A stretch of DNA of 14,810 nucleotides from an uncultured Muribaculum sp. (GTDB lineage: Bacteria > Bacteroidota > Bacteroidia > Bacteroidales > Muribaculaceae): positions 1 to 14,810 of the forward strand of contig CANPDS010000024.1 of NCBI GenBank assembly GCA_947573015.1, read 5' to 3'. The position numbers and the translations under genes were made by a program. Within the stretch, counting starts at the first letter, position 1; every line of letters begins with the position of its first letter. Shown here in pieces: positions 7,948 through 14,810 of this stretch. The notes beneath the pieces were generated by a model that made no database searches, was not told the origin of the DNA, and saw nothing but the letters and a program-made list of their open reading frames with translations.

Positions 7948-8040
7948 CTACGAACGGATCAGTTGAATGATATCCGTCGTCACATCCCACCTCTGTGGAA
8001 ATAGAAGCAGCCAATTACTGACCGACTTCTGTGTGCTCAT
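7948..8040 (-). CDS. Possible 30-codon ORF overlapping the upstream stop
   Basis: An ATG at 8040 shares one base with the stop of the 39-codon ORF (TGATG), the usual arrangement for translational coupling. The frame starts MSTQKSVSNWLLLFPQRW and ends at TAG (7950-7948). The composition is not obviously that of a conserved protein, and the frame overlaps two hairpins, so it may be fortuitous. Confidence 0.2.
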   Translation of the reverse strand: MSTQKSVSNWLLLFPQRWDVTTDIIQLIRS

Positions 8041-8159
8041 CAGTTACGCTCCGAAGTCATCGGGGTGCAGTCTCCCGTAGTACGGAAGTAATTGTGGGCA
8101 CCAAGATGACGAGCATATGCACTAACCTCTTCTCTGAAAAATTTAATCATCTTGTTCAT
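8040..8159 (-). CDS. Possible 39-residue small protein
   Basis: This is the first sizeable ATG frame in the minus-strand transcript, about 100 nt after the predicted transcription start and after an AT-rich stretch typical of Bacteroidetes start regions. The product begins MNKMIKFFREEVSAYARHLG, a plausible amphipathic helix with alternating basic, aromatic and acidic residues, and ends TGDCTPMTSERN. It has no signal peptide or membrane segment and I recognise no family. A start at the fourth codon (Met) is equally possible. Two small hairpins (8072-8088 and 8051-8063) lie in its 3' half, so the stretch may be RNA structure rather than coding. Confidence 0.35.
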   Translation of the reverse strand: MNKMIKFFREEVSAYARHLGAHNYFRTTGDCTPMTSERN

Positions 8160-8267
8160 ACCATTAAAATTTTTAATTATCGGCGGACCATTCCGCCTAA
8201 ACTTGATTAATTATCTCACGTCCGTTATTTACGGCGTTTTCACTAATATATACATTTGAACCGGGCA

Positions 8268-8299
8268 CAAAGTTAGTGCAAAACGAGCAAAACATGCAA
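8268..8299 (-). promoter_or_regulatory. Bacteroidetes primary-sigma promoter for the 650-nt transcript
   Basis: The minus strand carries TTG (8299-8297), then 21 bp, then TAACTTTG (8275-8268). This agrees with the Bacteroidetes -33/-7 consensus in both motif and spacing and is the best promoter match in the window. Just upstream is a palindrome, TATGTT-TTTT-AACATA (8306-8321), in AT-rich DNA, which could be an operator or an UP-like element. Transcription should start near 8262. Confidence 0.65.
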
Positions 8300-8350
8300 T
8301 AAAACTATGTTTTTTAACATAAAAATTTCAGCAATCAACTATCCCTCAGC

Positions 8351-8393
8351 AAAATAAAAATTAGCGCCCTTAATGTTAAAAGACGCTAATTTT
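8351..8393 (-). terminator. Terminator of the esterase-GH3 operon
   Basis: AAAATTAGCG (8357-8366) pairs perfectly with CGCTAATTTT (8384-8393) around a 17-nt loop. On the minus strand the stem runs into a T-rich stretch (complement of 8351-8360). It lies about 120 bp beyond the GH3 stop and about 50 bp before the promoter at 8299, insulating the two units. Confidence 0.75.
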
Positions 8394-8433
8394 CATATAA
8401 AACTATATAATTTCTCAATTACTATTCACTAAT

Positions 8434-8473
8434 GCAATATCAATAATATTGCCATGTATTGAACGGATACATG
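8434..8473 (-). repeat. Two small hairpins in the GH3 3' UTR
   Basis: GCAATAT (8434-8440) pairs with ATATTGC (8446-8452), and CATGTAT (8453-8459) pairs with ATACATG (8467-8473). Both are perfect 7-bp stems placed back to back between the GH3 stop and the terminator. They may protect the mRNA 3' end; no further function is visible. Confidence 0.4.
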
Positions 8474-8510
8474 CCGATAAACAGTGGCTCAATTTTTCAG
8501 GACAACTTAT

Positions 8511-10889
8511 CTATTTTATCTCAAAACCGCTTCTCAGACGTATGTCTTTAGAACTGCGGCCTATCATTACAGAGAATGTTCCAGGTTCCACAATCCATCT
8601 ATCGCTCACATCACCCTCGCTTCTGCCTCGCAATGCCAGATCGTCAGGTTGCAAAGTAAACTCGATGTCTCTCGATTCTCCCGGAACAAGAGTAATGCGC
8701 TCAAACCCCCGCAACATCATATCGTACGTGGTGACAGAGCTTATATCGTCGCGTATATAAAGTTGCACCACCTCATCTCCAGCACGGTTGCCACTATTTG
8801 TCACACGACATTTAATCCGGATGCTATCGCCCACACTATAACTGCGGCGATCTATAGATAGATTGGAATAATCAAATGTGGTATAACTTAATCCGTGTCC
8901 AAACGGATATAAAGCACCAGCCACACGCACCCGGCCAGGTGAGTCACTGCCCGGCTTAAACGGAAATGCAAAAGGAATCTGACCTACTGATTTCGGGAAA
9001 GTTACAGCCAGATGTCCACCAGGATTGTAATCGCCCAACAACACCTGTGCCACTGCATCTCCGGTATGTTCACCCGGAAACCATGCATGGACTATCGCAT
9101 CAATATTCTTGTCAGCCCAGTTTATAGTTGAAGCACGACCGTCAAGCAACACAAGCACTACAGGTGTACCGGTAGCATGCACAGCCTCAAGAAGTTGCTG
9201 CTGACGGCCAGGAAGGTCGAGAGATGTTCGTGAATACTCTTCGCGCACAGTAAGTTCATTGCCACCGAGCACCATCACGGCCACATCACTATTCCTGGCA
9301 ACATCAACCGCCTCATCCATCATCGCTCTCTCGACAGAATCGAGCGGCACGGCATAAAGCTCACTTTCCGGAAAGTAACGGTCTATGATATTACAACCTT
9401 TTGCATAGCGTACTTCAGCATATGGCAAAGCATCTTTTATTCCCTGATATACTGTGATAATAGGAGGATTAGCAGGACCATAGCGGCATACAAGTTGCTT
9501 GCTTTCATCGGCATTAGGGCCTATCACAGCCACCCGTTTCAACTCTCTTGACAACGGCAAAGCCTCATTCTCATTCTTCAGTAGCACAATCGACTCCAAA
9601 GCCGCACGTAAAGACACATCACTATGCTCCAGTGTATGCACCAGCTTATCTATTCCTTGCTCCACACCGGGATAAGGATTATCAAACAGCCCGAGACGCA
9701 TCTTCACATCCAGAACCTGCGCCACCCTGAGATCAAGAATACTGTCACACACCAAGCCACGCTCCACAGCCTTACGTAATGGTATGATAAAGTCGGATGG
9801 CGGAGTGAAGTTAGTGCGCACGTTAAGTCCGGCATTGACACATTTAGCGGCAGCCTCCACATCGTCAGCCACCGTACGGTGCTTATTATACAACTGCTCC
9901 ACAGCCTCGCTGTCAGACACTACATAACCATCAAATCCCCATTCATCGCGCAAGAGTTCAGTCAGAAAATAATGGCTTCCGCTGACCGGTTCGCCATTGT
10001 AGTCATTATATGAACTCATTATACCCATCGGATGTGCACCACGCACCACCTTACGGAATGGTTCGAGAAGGATAGTATGCATCTCACGTGGAGCTACATG
10101 TGGATCGGTGCGAGTACCTCCGTCCCTGCCACCGACAGGCACACTATAGACGGCAAAGTGCTTCGGTGTTGATGCCAGCCCATGCGACTGCAAGCCACGA
10201 ACCATCCGCAGACCAAGCTCTCCCACCAAATACGGATCCTCACCATAGCTTTCCACACACCGTCCCCAACGAGGATCACGTGCCGTGTCGAGAATAGGAG
10301 CATAGATATTTGTATATCCCAGCGCCAGAGCTTCCTCCGCAGTGACACGAGATATTTCCGACACAAGATCGCGGTCCCATGTGGCCCCCTGTCCGCACTG
10401 TGCAGGAAACATAGTGGCACGATCATGATTAAGCCCTCTGATACCTTCGTTGGTAAAGTCTACCGGAATGCCGAGACGCGTCTCCTCAACAAACCATTTC
10501 TGTATTGCATGACGATTCTCAACTGACACCCTATAAGGATACGAGATCGACGCACCGAAAGTGCCAAGTCCATTGGCTTGCTCATCAATATTGGCTATAC
10601 CATCTTTCCATATCTCATTTTTCCATTGTGGTGTTGGAAGTGAGTCCTTGAGCACTCGACCCGAACCATACAGCGTGGCAAGCTGACAAGTCTTCTCCTC
10701 CATAGTCATACGGCTTAACAGATCAGCCACACGCTCGTCACGCGGTCTGGAAGGATCCTCATATATATCCTTGCGCCCGTTTTTATTAAAATCTATCCAA
10801 CCTTTATGATATATGCCCCCGGCAATACACCAAGCGGTTGCTACAGCACACATGGCCATGGCAACCGCACGTTTTATCATATAATTCAT
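8511..10889 (-). CDS. Secreted glycoside hydrolase family 3 (beta-glucosidase/beta-xylosidase type)
   Basis: A 792-residue GH3 enzyme. An N-terminal export signal (MNYMIKRAVAMAMCAVATAW) is followed by a Ca-loop-like segment, DFNKNGRKDIYEDP. Next comes the (beta/alpha)8 domain with KHFAVYS and the nucleophile motif GYVVSDSEAV (catalytic Asp about residue 326, codon 9914-9912). The alpha/beta sandwich domain begins near IVLLKNENEALPLS and contains REEYSRTSLDLPG, where the acid/base Glu is expected. A fibronectin III-like C-terminal domain (VVQLYIRDDISSV to the end) completes the usual architecture. It removes non-reducing terminal beta-linked sugars, probably in the periplasm. I chose the ATG at 10889, because the longer frame begins with TTG inside the upstream gene and would put a polar stretch before the signal peptide. 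It follows the esterase by 26 bp. The sugar specificity cannot be set from sequence. Confidence 0.9.
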   Translation of the reverse strand: MNYMIKRAVAMAMCAVATAWCIAGGIYHKGWIDFNKNGRKDIYEDPSRPRDERVADLLSRMTMEEKTCQLATLYGSGRVLKDSLPTPQWKNEIWKDGIANIDEQANGLGTFGASISYPYRVSVENRHAIQKWFVEETRLGIPVDFTNEGIRGLNHDRATMFPAQCGQGATWDRDLVSEISRVTAEEALALGYTNIYAPILDTARDPRWGRCVESYGEDPYLVGELGLRMVRGLQSHGLASTPKHFAVYSVPVGGRDGGTRTDPHVAPREMHTILLEPFRKVVRGAHPMGIMSSYNDYNGEPVSGSHYFLTELLRDEWGFDGYVVSDSEAVEQLYNKHRTVADDVEAAAKCVNAGLNVRTNFTPPSDFIIPLRKAVERGLVCDSILDLRVAQVLDVKMRLGLFDNPYPGVEQGIDKLVHTLEHSDVSLRAALESIVLLKNENEALPLSRELKRVAVIGPNADESKQLVCRYGPANPPIITVYQGIKDALPYAEVRYAKGCNIIDRYFPESELYAVPLDSVERAMMDEAVDVARNSDVAVMVLGGNELTVREEYSRTSLDLPGRQQQLLEAVHATGTPVVLVLLDGRASTINWADKNIDAIVHAWFPGEHTGDAVAQVLLGDYNPGGHLAVTFPKSVGQIPFAFPFKPGSDSPGRVRVAGALYPFGHGLSYTTFDYSNLSIDRRSYSVGDSIRIKCRVTNSGNRAGDEVVQLYIRDDISSVTTYDMMLRGFERITLVPGESRDIEFTLQPDDLALRGRSEGDVSDRWIVEPGTFSVMIGRSSKDIRLRSGFEIK

Positions 10890-10915
10890 ATTTAATTCAA
10901 GAGGGTGTTTATGAA

Positions 10916-12385
10916 TTACCAATTATCGGTACGGAACGGTAGCAACGGCAAACCGGGCACATTATATACCGACATTTCCGGCACATTCTTGAAACAATAT
11001 CTCACAGCCACAGGTTGAGGCACATCTTTTGAGCTGACTGCAAGTCGACAAGTCGACTCCTCTACCACGGCAAATGCCGGATAGAATTTGCGGTCGGCCC
11101 CGGCAATCTCAAATCCAGAAAGGGAAGTCCACATCGGACATAGTCCGTTAGGGGCATTCTTTACATTTATATATATCTTGCCATCCTTGATCTCCATCGA
11201 CTCATACTGTGGCGAATGCGATCCAAAGCCGGTCATCCCATAAGTATCAGCCAACGCCATCCAAGCCAAACGTTCTCCTACAGGGAATTTATTTACAGGA
11301 TGAATGAAGTTGTAATTCCCGGCATCAAGCGTCGATGCGATACCGCTGTTTGGTATTTTATCAAGCGCACGAGCCTGCGCCTCGCGCAGATAAGCTGACG
11401 AGGTTCCATCATGCCCCTCATAGCGGTATGGCGCTATCTCCACAAAATAGAACGGCATACTCTCACCGCCACCCCAGCGCGTACGCCAGTCGTGGGCCAT
11501 AGCAGCCATCAGATCATCGTAGATATCTGCATTATGGCGGTTACTCTCGCCCTGATACCATAGAAAGCCCCTTACTCCGTAATTAACAAACGGAGCTACC
11601 TTGCCATTATACAGCATGCACGGATCATTCCATGCATTCGCCTTCGCATCAGGAGCAAGATGATCATATTTATATCCATCAAAACCTTCCATACCCTCAC
11701 GGGATATCCAGGGCTCGATACGCGAACCGCCAAGAGTCGACACTATTATTCCCACCGGCACATCAAGCACATCATTAAGGTACTGGGCGAATATATAAGC
11801 CACCGCACTACTGTTTGCCACATGCTCGGGCGTGTTATCCCACCACTGTCCAGGAATATCCCATTGTGGAGTCTTAGCCGAAGTGCGTACCCATCCATGT
11901 CCATTACGATCAGCTGAAAATATTCGTATGGGGGTAGTGCTCTTTGACTTGGCAATCACTCCGTTGGTGCCATTCAGAGGCTGGCGGTCAAAGCCCATCA
12001 TTGGCATTTCCATATTCGACTGTCCAGAACAGAACCATACTTCACCCACAAGCACATTGTTTAAGGTGACAGGATCGCCATCTCCATCCGAAATCTTTAT
12101 ATCATAAGGTCCACCGGCCACGGGCGTAGCCACACTGACCATCCACATCGAATCAGCCTGCGCCGTAGCAGTGTATTTGCCACCTTTCCATGTAGGAGCC
12201 ACACTGATCTTGCTGCCTGGTTTGGCCTTGCCCCAAAGCTTCACATCGCTCTGCTGCTGAAGCACCATACCATCGCCAATCATATGAGGCAAAACAACAC
12301 GCGCATCCGCCACTGTGGAATGCATCAACATAGTGGCACACACAAGCGCACCACCAACAAATCTAAATTTTTTCAGGAGTGTCAT
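10916..12385 (-). CDS. Secreted sialate O-acetylesterase-like (SGNH/SASA family) esterase
   Basis: A 489-residue protein with a signal peptide cut near VADA-RVV (residue ~28). An N-terminal beta-rich domain is followed by the SASA-type SGNH hydrolase core: the nucleophile motif CSGQSNMEMPM (Ser about 123), an STLGGSRIEPW block, FLWYQGESN, and a late FIHPVNKFPVGERLA segment with the catalytic His. Length and layout match Bacteroidetes sialate O-acetylesterases, which remove acetyl groups from sialic acids or, in many relatives, from plant or microbial polysaccharides. I chose the ATG at 12385; the longer frame would start at GTG 12409, which lies inside the likely -7 box. It is the first gene of a two-gene operon with the GH3 enzyme, pointing to stepwise deacetylation and sugar release. 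Sialic acid as the actual substrate is unproven, since no sialidase or Nan genes are nearby. Confidence 0.88.
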   Translation of the reverse strand: MTLLKKFRFVGGALVCATMLMHSTVADARVVLPHMIGDGMVLQQQSDVKLWGKAKPGSKISVAPTWKGGKYTATAQADSMWMVSVATPVAGGPYDIKISDGDGDPVTLNNVLVGEVWFCSGQSNMEMPMMGFDRQPLNGTNGVIAKSKSTTPIRIFSADRNGHGWVRTSAKTPQWDIPGQWWDNTPEHVANSSAVAYIFAQYLNDVLDVPVGIIVSTLGGSRIEPWISREGMEGFDGYKYDHLAPDAKANAWNDPCMLYNGKVAPFVNYGVRGFLWYQGESNRHNADIYDDLMAAMAHDWRTRWGGGESMPFYFVEIAPYRYEGHDGTSSAYLREAQARALDKIPNSGIASTLDAGNYNFIHPVNKFPVGERLAWMALADTYGMTGFGSHSPQYESMEIKDGKIYINVKNAPNGLCPMWTSLSGFEIAGADRKFYPAFAVVEESTCRLAVSSKDVPQPVAVRYCFKNVPEMSVYNVPGLPLLPFRTDNW

Positions 12386-12408
12386 TTTTAATCGTTTCGA
12401 ATTCTCCA

Positions 12409-12416
12409 CAAAAATA
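12409..12416 (-). promoter_or_regulatory. -7 box of the esterase-GH3 operon
   Basis: The minus strand reads TATTTTTG (12416-12409), fitting TAnnTTTG. About 19 bp upstream is only TTTAT rather than TTTG, so the -33 element is weak. Transcription would start near 12403, leaving a leader of about 18 nt to the ATG at 12385. The box lies 46 bp after the kup stop, where no terminator hairpin is visible, so read-through from kup is also possible. Confidence 0.45.
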
Positions 12417-12461
12417 CAGATTTTTCAGCTATAAATAAAAGATTTTGCCGTAAAATTATTT

Positions 12462-14423
12462 TTATGAACTGCGCAATCGATGGATACGGCGTGATGTATT
12501 TTGAGAAAGTATTAATGGCACTGTCTCATAGACAACTCCGGAAGTATCCAGGCCCATAGCACTCTGATCAGTAATACCGATATGGCGCAGACGATCGTGC
12601 ATACGCATAAGGAATGTCCTCATGCGAGAGCATGAACTCTCCATCGAAAACAGTCTGTTGATAATTATAAACCGGAAATCTCCGGCACGACCATGTTTGC
12701 GCAATGATGGATAACTTGATGTGATATCAAGTCGTCCTTCCGCCACAAGGTCTTCCACCACCTGACGCAGATATAGGCTGATCTTTGGTTCGACACGGAA
12801 TCCCATACTTATAGTAATGAAAAACATAGTGCCGGATATGAGTTCATCTACAGTATAGTCAAGACGATAAGGCTCATCACTATGTTCGATATGGATTATC
12901 CAATAATGATCAGCACGCTTAGGCTGTCGGCTCACAATAGAATAGAGCAGTTTATTTTCAAGCTTGCATGGATTACCCGACCGGCTAAAATATACTATAT
13001 TTGAAGCATATCGCGGCACCTCATTATCTGACTTCAAATCCCGTATGAGATCAAGCGTCGGTGTGATGTCGCTGAATTCAATATATGAGTCGCGTATACG
13101 AGTGGAACGATACCAGACAACCATAACTAATCCGACGATTGCTGCAATAAGGAATGTGAACCATCCTCCATGAGTAAATTTTGCGATATTAGCTAAAAAG
13201 AAAACTCCCTCCAAAGCCATAAAGAACATCAGGAAACATCCACACAACCAACGTCTGCAACCCCTATGCCGCAAATATATGGTTAGCAACACCGTAGTCA
13301 TCAGCATGGTAACAGTTATCGCCAAACCGTAGGCGGCCTCCATATGGTTTGAGTCGCGGAATATCAGCACAGTCAACAGACAGCCGGCAAGAAACATCCA
13401 ATTGACTACCGGAATATAAAGCTGTCCCTTCTCATCAGATGGATATTTGATTTTAAGTTTAGGCCAGAAATCAAGATTGATAGCTTCCGAGAATATTGTA
13501 AACGAACCACTCAACAACGCCTGACTGGCTATAATAGCGGCTCCGGTGGAGAGCACCACCCCGATTGCCATGAACCATCCCGGCATTATGCCATAGAATG
13601 GATTTATAAGCGGATCCCCTCCTCCGATCAACCAAGCTCCCTGTCCGAGATAATTAAGAATAAGCATTATCTTTACAAACATCCAGCTTACGGATATATT
13701 AAGACGTCCACAATGTCCCAGATCAGAATACAGTGCCTCAGCACCTGTAGTACACAGAAACACCGCACCCAATATCAAAAACCATTCCGGATACCCTACC
13801 AACAACTTCACAGCATACCACGGATTAAAAGCACGCCAGATATCCGGAGCATGAAAAATATTGCATGCTCCCAACACTCCAAGCATGAGAAACCAAACAA
13901 GCATAAAGGGGCCGAACAAGCGTCCGATCTTCCCGGTGCCAGCCTGCTGCATCATGAAAATCATGACTATAATAACTACTACAAGCGGGATTACCGGCAT
14001 ATCAGGAGCGATAATCGACAACCCCTCAACCGCTGAACTAACGGTCATGGCCGGAGTAATGACACCATCCGCAATCAATGCTGAAGCTCCTGTTGCAGCC
14101 ACTATATACAGCCACTTCCGAGGTATCTTTTTCAACAGGGAAAAAAGTGCAAGCACTCCACCCTCACCGTTGTTATCCGCGCGTAAAGCTATCAGCACAT
14201 ATTTGACTGTGGTCTGCAATGTCAATACCCATATCACACACGATACGGCACCAATAATATAATCCGCACTAAAATGCGGATTAACCGCCGTAATAGCTTT
14301 CATCACATACAGCGGAGATGTGCCTATGTCACCAAACACTATTCCCAACGCTACGAGCAGACCCATAGCGGAAAGATTCCTGACAGAATGAGATGGAGTA
14401 TCGGAGTATGATAGCTTTACCAT
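12462..14423 (-). CDS. kup: Potassium uptake permease Kup (KUP/HAK/KT family)
   Basis: A 653-residue inner-membrane K+ transporter, K+/H+ symport in the family. The signature GIVFGDIGTSPLYV lies in the first membrane helix (residues 27-40), followed by RADNNGEGG (81-89), GVITPAMTVSSAVEGL (120-135) and CTTGAEALYSDLGH (224-237). About twelve hydrophobic segments run to residue ~440, and a soluble cytosolic C-terminal domain fills the rest. The length is close to E. coli Kup (622) with a slightly longer tail ending in an Arg-rich RRIHRLRSS. The ATG at 14423 places the signature at its usual distance from the N-terminus. It lies 72 bp after the incomplete upstream gene. A 6-bp inverted repeat (14467-14485) in its leader is too small to interpret. 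Confidence 0.95.
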   Translation of the reverse strand: MVKLSYSDTPSHSVRNLSAMGLLVALGIVFGDIGTSPLYVMKAITAVNPHFSADYIIGAVSCVIWVLTLQTTVKYVLIALRADNNGEGGVLALFSLLKKIPRKWLYIVAATGASALIADGVITPAMTVSSAVEGLSIIAPDMPVIPLVVVIIVMIFMMQQAGTGKIGRLFGPFMLVWFLMLGVLGACNIFHAPDIWRAFNPWYAVKLLVGYPEWFLILGAVFLCTTGAEALYSDLGHCGRLNISVSWMFVKIMLILNYLGQGAWLIGGGDPLINPFYGIMPGWFMAIGVVLSTGAAIIASQALLSGSFTIFSEAINLDFWPKLKIKYPSDEKGQLYIPVVNWMFLAGCLLTVLIFRDSNHMEAAYGLAITVTMLMTTVLLTIYLRHRGCRRWLCGCFLMFFMALEGVFFLANIAKFTHGGWFTFLIAAIVGLVMVVWYRSTRIRDSYIEFSDITPTLDLIRDLKSDNEVPRYASNIVYFSRSGNPCKLENKLLYSIVSRQPKRADHYWIIHIEHSDEPYRLDYTVDELISGTMFFITISMGFRVEPKISLYLRQVVEDLVAEGRLDITSSYPSLRKHGRAGDFRFIIINRLFSMESSCSRMRTFLMRMHDRLRHIGITDQSAMGLDTSGVVYETVPLILSQNTSRRIHRLRSS

Positions 14424-14495
14424 AAGACATGATAGTGTGATTTACAATTAACAATCATGCACTTCGTATGGTTTCAGACACCATAGGGTAAAGTT

Positions 14496-14810
14496 TCACA
14501 AAAGATATCCACGGGCGAGAAGCAACGATTTGAATCTGGCAACATCATCAACACGCACAAGCACACGGAATCCCTGCGCACAAATAACAATCTCGCGCAT
14601 TGCAATATCTGTAGCCAGATATTGCTGAAGAGCCTTATCGGCTGCGTCAACTTTGAAAACCACATATTTCTCATTATCCACACACACAGCTTCAGCGTGA
14701 GAGAGCATCTCTTTGAAAAATGACTCCCATATGGCAGGTGGTGACGGGCATATAAAATTACGCACAAGCTCTATATTGCGCAGTATATCCTTACGGTCAT
14801 TACACTCCCG
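14496..14810 (-). CDS. Unknown protein, C-terminal 104 residues (5' end outside window)
   Basis: The frame is open from the window edge (14810) to TGA at 14498-14496, so this is the end of a longer gene rather than the 89-codon ORF starting at GTG 14765. The visible part includes SPPAIWESFFKEML, then VCVDNEKYVVFKVD, and ends VLVRVDDVARFKSLLLARGY followed by LL. The alternation of short strands and helices and the final 'L..RGY' recall the C-terminal region of XPB/Ssl2 helicase-associated domains, but this is from memory of a loose pattern and should be treated as a guess. Another overlapping minus-strand frame (14767-14474) is a shadow. Confidence 0.6.
   Translation of the reverse strand, partial: RECNDRKDILRNIELVRNFICPSPPAIWESFFKEMLSHAEAVCVDNEKYVVFKVDAADKALQQYLATDIAMREIVICAQGFRVLVRVDDVARFKSLLLARGYLL

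Larger units (their letters stand above)
7613..8262 (-). ncRNA. Candidate ~650-nt structured RNA / small-protein transcript
   Basis: This stretch is bounded by a consensus-like promoter (8299-8268) and a strong terminator (7638-7613), both on the minus strand, with no ORF of 60 codons or more on either strand. Perfect or nearly perfect hairpins follow each other closely. In plus coordinates: 8222-8234, 8182-8197 (6 bp, tetraloop), 8072-8088 (7 bp, 3-nt loop), 8051-8063, 7987-7998, 7954-7977, 7930-7943 (5 bp GC, tetraloop), 7834-7869 (10 bp), 7739-7756 and 7651-7687 (13 bp with one mismatch). It does not carry the conserved blocks of RNase P RNA or the ends of tmRNA. It includes ORFs of 39, 30 and 21 codons (listed separately). 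Whether the product is RNA, peptide or both cannot be decided here. The exact 5' end is an estimate. Confidence 0.5.

Noticed and set aside
7613..8262. tmRNA or RNase P RNA
   Set aside because: No tRNA-like acceptor end or CCA and no tmRNA-type 5' end for tmRNA; none of the conserved RNase P blocks (for example the GAGGAAAGUC region) could be found.
8449..8861. Plus-strand ORFs of 103 and 125 codons at the end of the GH3 gene
   Set aside because: They overlap the GH3 coding sequence antisense for most of their length and have no recognisable protein features; the minus-strand frame is a clear GH3 C-terminal domain.
10890..10922. TTG start of the GH3 gene overlapping the esterase stop
   Set aside because: It would add a polar 11-residue extension before the signal peptide; the ATG at 10889 gives a normal signal sequence and 26-bp spacing.
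14474..14767. 97-codon minus-strand ORF overlapping the window-edge gene
   Set aside because: Cys/Phe-rich low-plausibility translation; the alternative frame is open to the window edge and has normal protein composition.

Overview
The window looks like chromosomal DNA of a Bacteroidales bacterium, probably a gut commensal. A Muribaculaceae/Bacteroides-like source is my inference, not proven. The evidence is the Bacteroidetes-type -7 promoter boxes (TAnnTTTG), AT-rich start regions without Shine-Dalgarno sequences, and the gene families present: DsbD with a fused thioredoxin domain, a YczE/cytidylate-kinase-like fusion, a ~1000-residue secreted TPR protein, and a secreted GH3/sialate-esterase pair. 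No tRNA, rRNA, CRISPR array, insertion sequence or SusC/SusD pair was seen.

Layout. Positions 1-1500 (+) hold the 3' part of a dsbD-like gene that is cut by the window edge. A perfect 18-bp hairpin (1522-1567) separates it from a convergent two-gene unit on the minus strand: a YczE-like membrane protein fused to a cytidylate-kinase-like domain (3298-1988), then an MmcQ/YjbR protein (1952-1587). A divergent promoter region (3299-3560) then leads into a plus-strand pair: a 995-residue TPR protein (3561-6548) and a YghZ/Gpr-type aldo-keto reductase (6590-7597).

Positions 7598-8510 contain no ORF of 60 codons or more but are not empty. On the minus strand there is a good Bacteroidetes promoter (TTG-N21-TAACTTTG, 8299-8268) about 50 bp beyond the terminator of the next minus-strand operon. 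About 650 nt later comes a strong hairpin-plus-U-tract terminator (7638-7613). Between them lie a dense row of perfect hairpins and a few very small ORFs (39, 30 and 21 codons), two of them overlapping as TGATG. I read this as an unannotated, self-contained transcription unit making a structured RNA, small proteins or both. It is the main candidate for something undescribed here.

The right side is minus strand throughout: an incomplete gene at the edge (14810-14496), the potassium transporter kup (14423-12462), and, from its own promoter (about 12416-12409), a secreted sialate O-acetylesterase-like protein followed after 26 bp by a secreted GH3 glycosidase. That last pair ends at a terminator (8393-8351). 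Esterase and glycosidase probably act together on an acetylated glycan in the periplasm.
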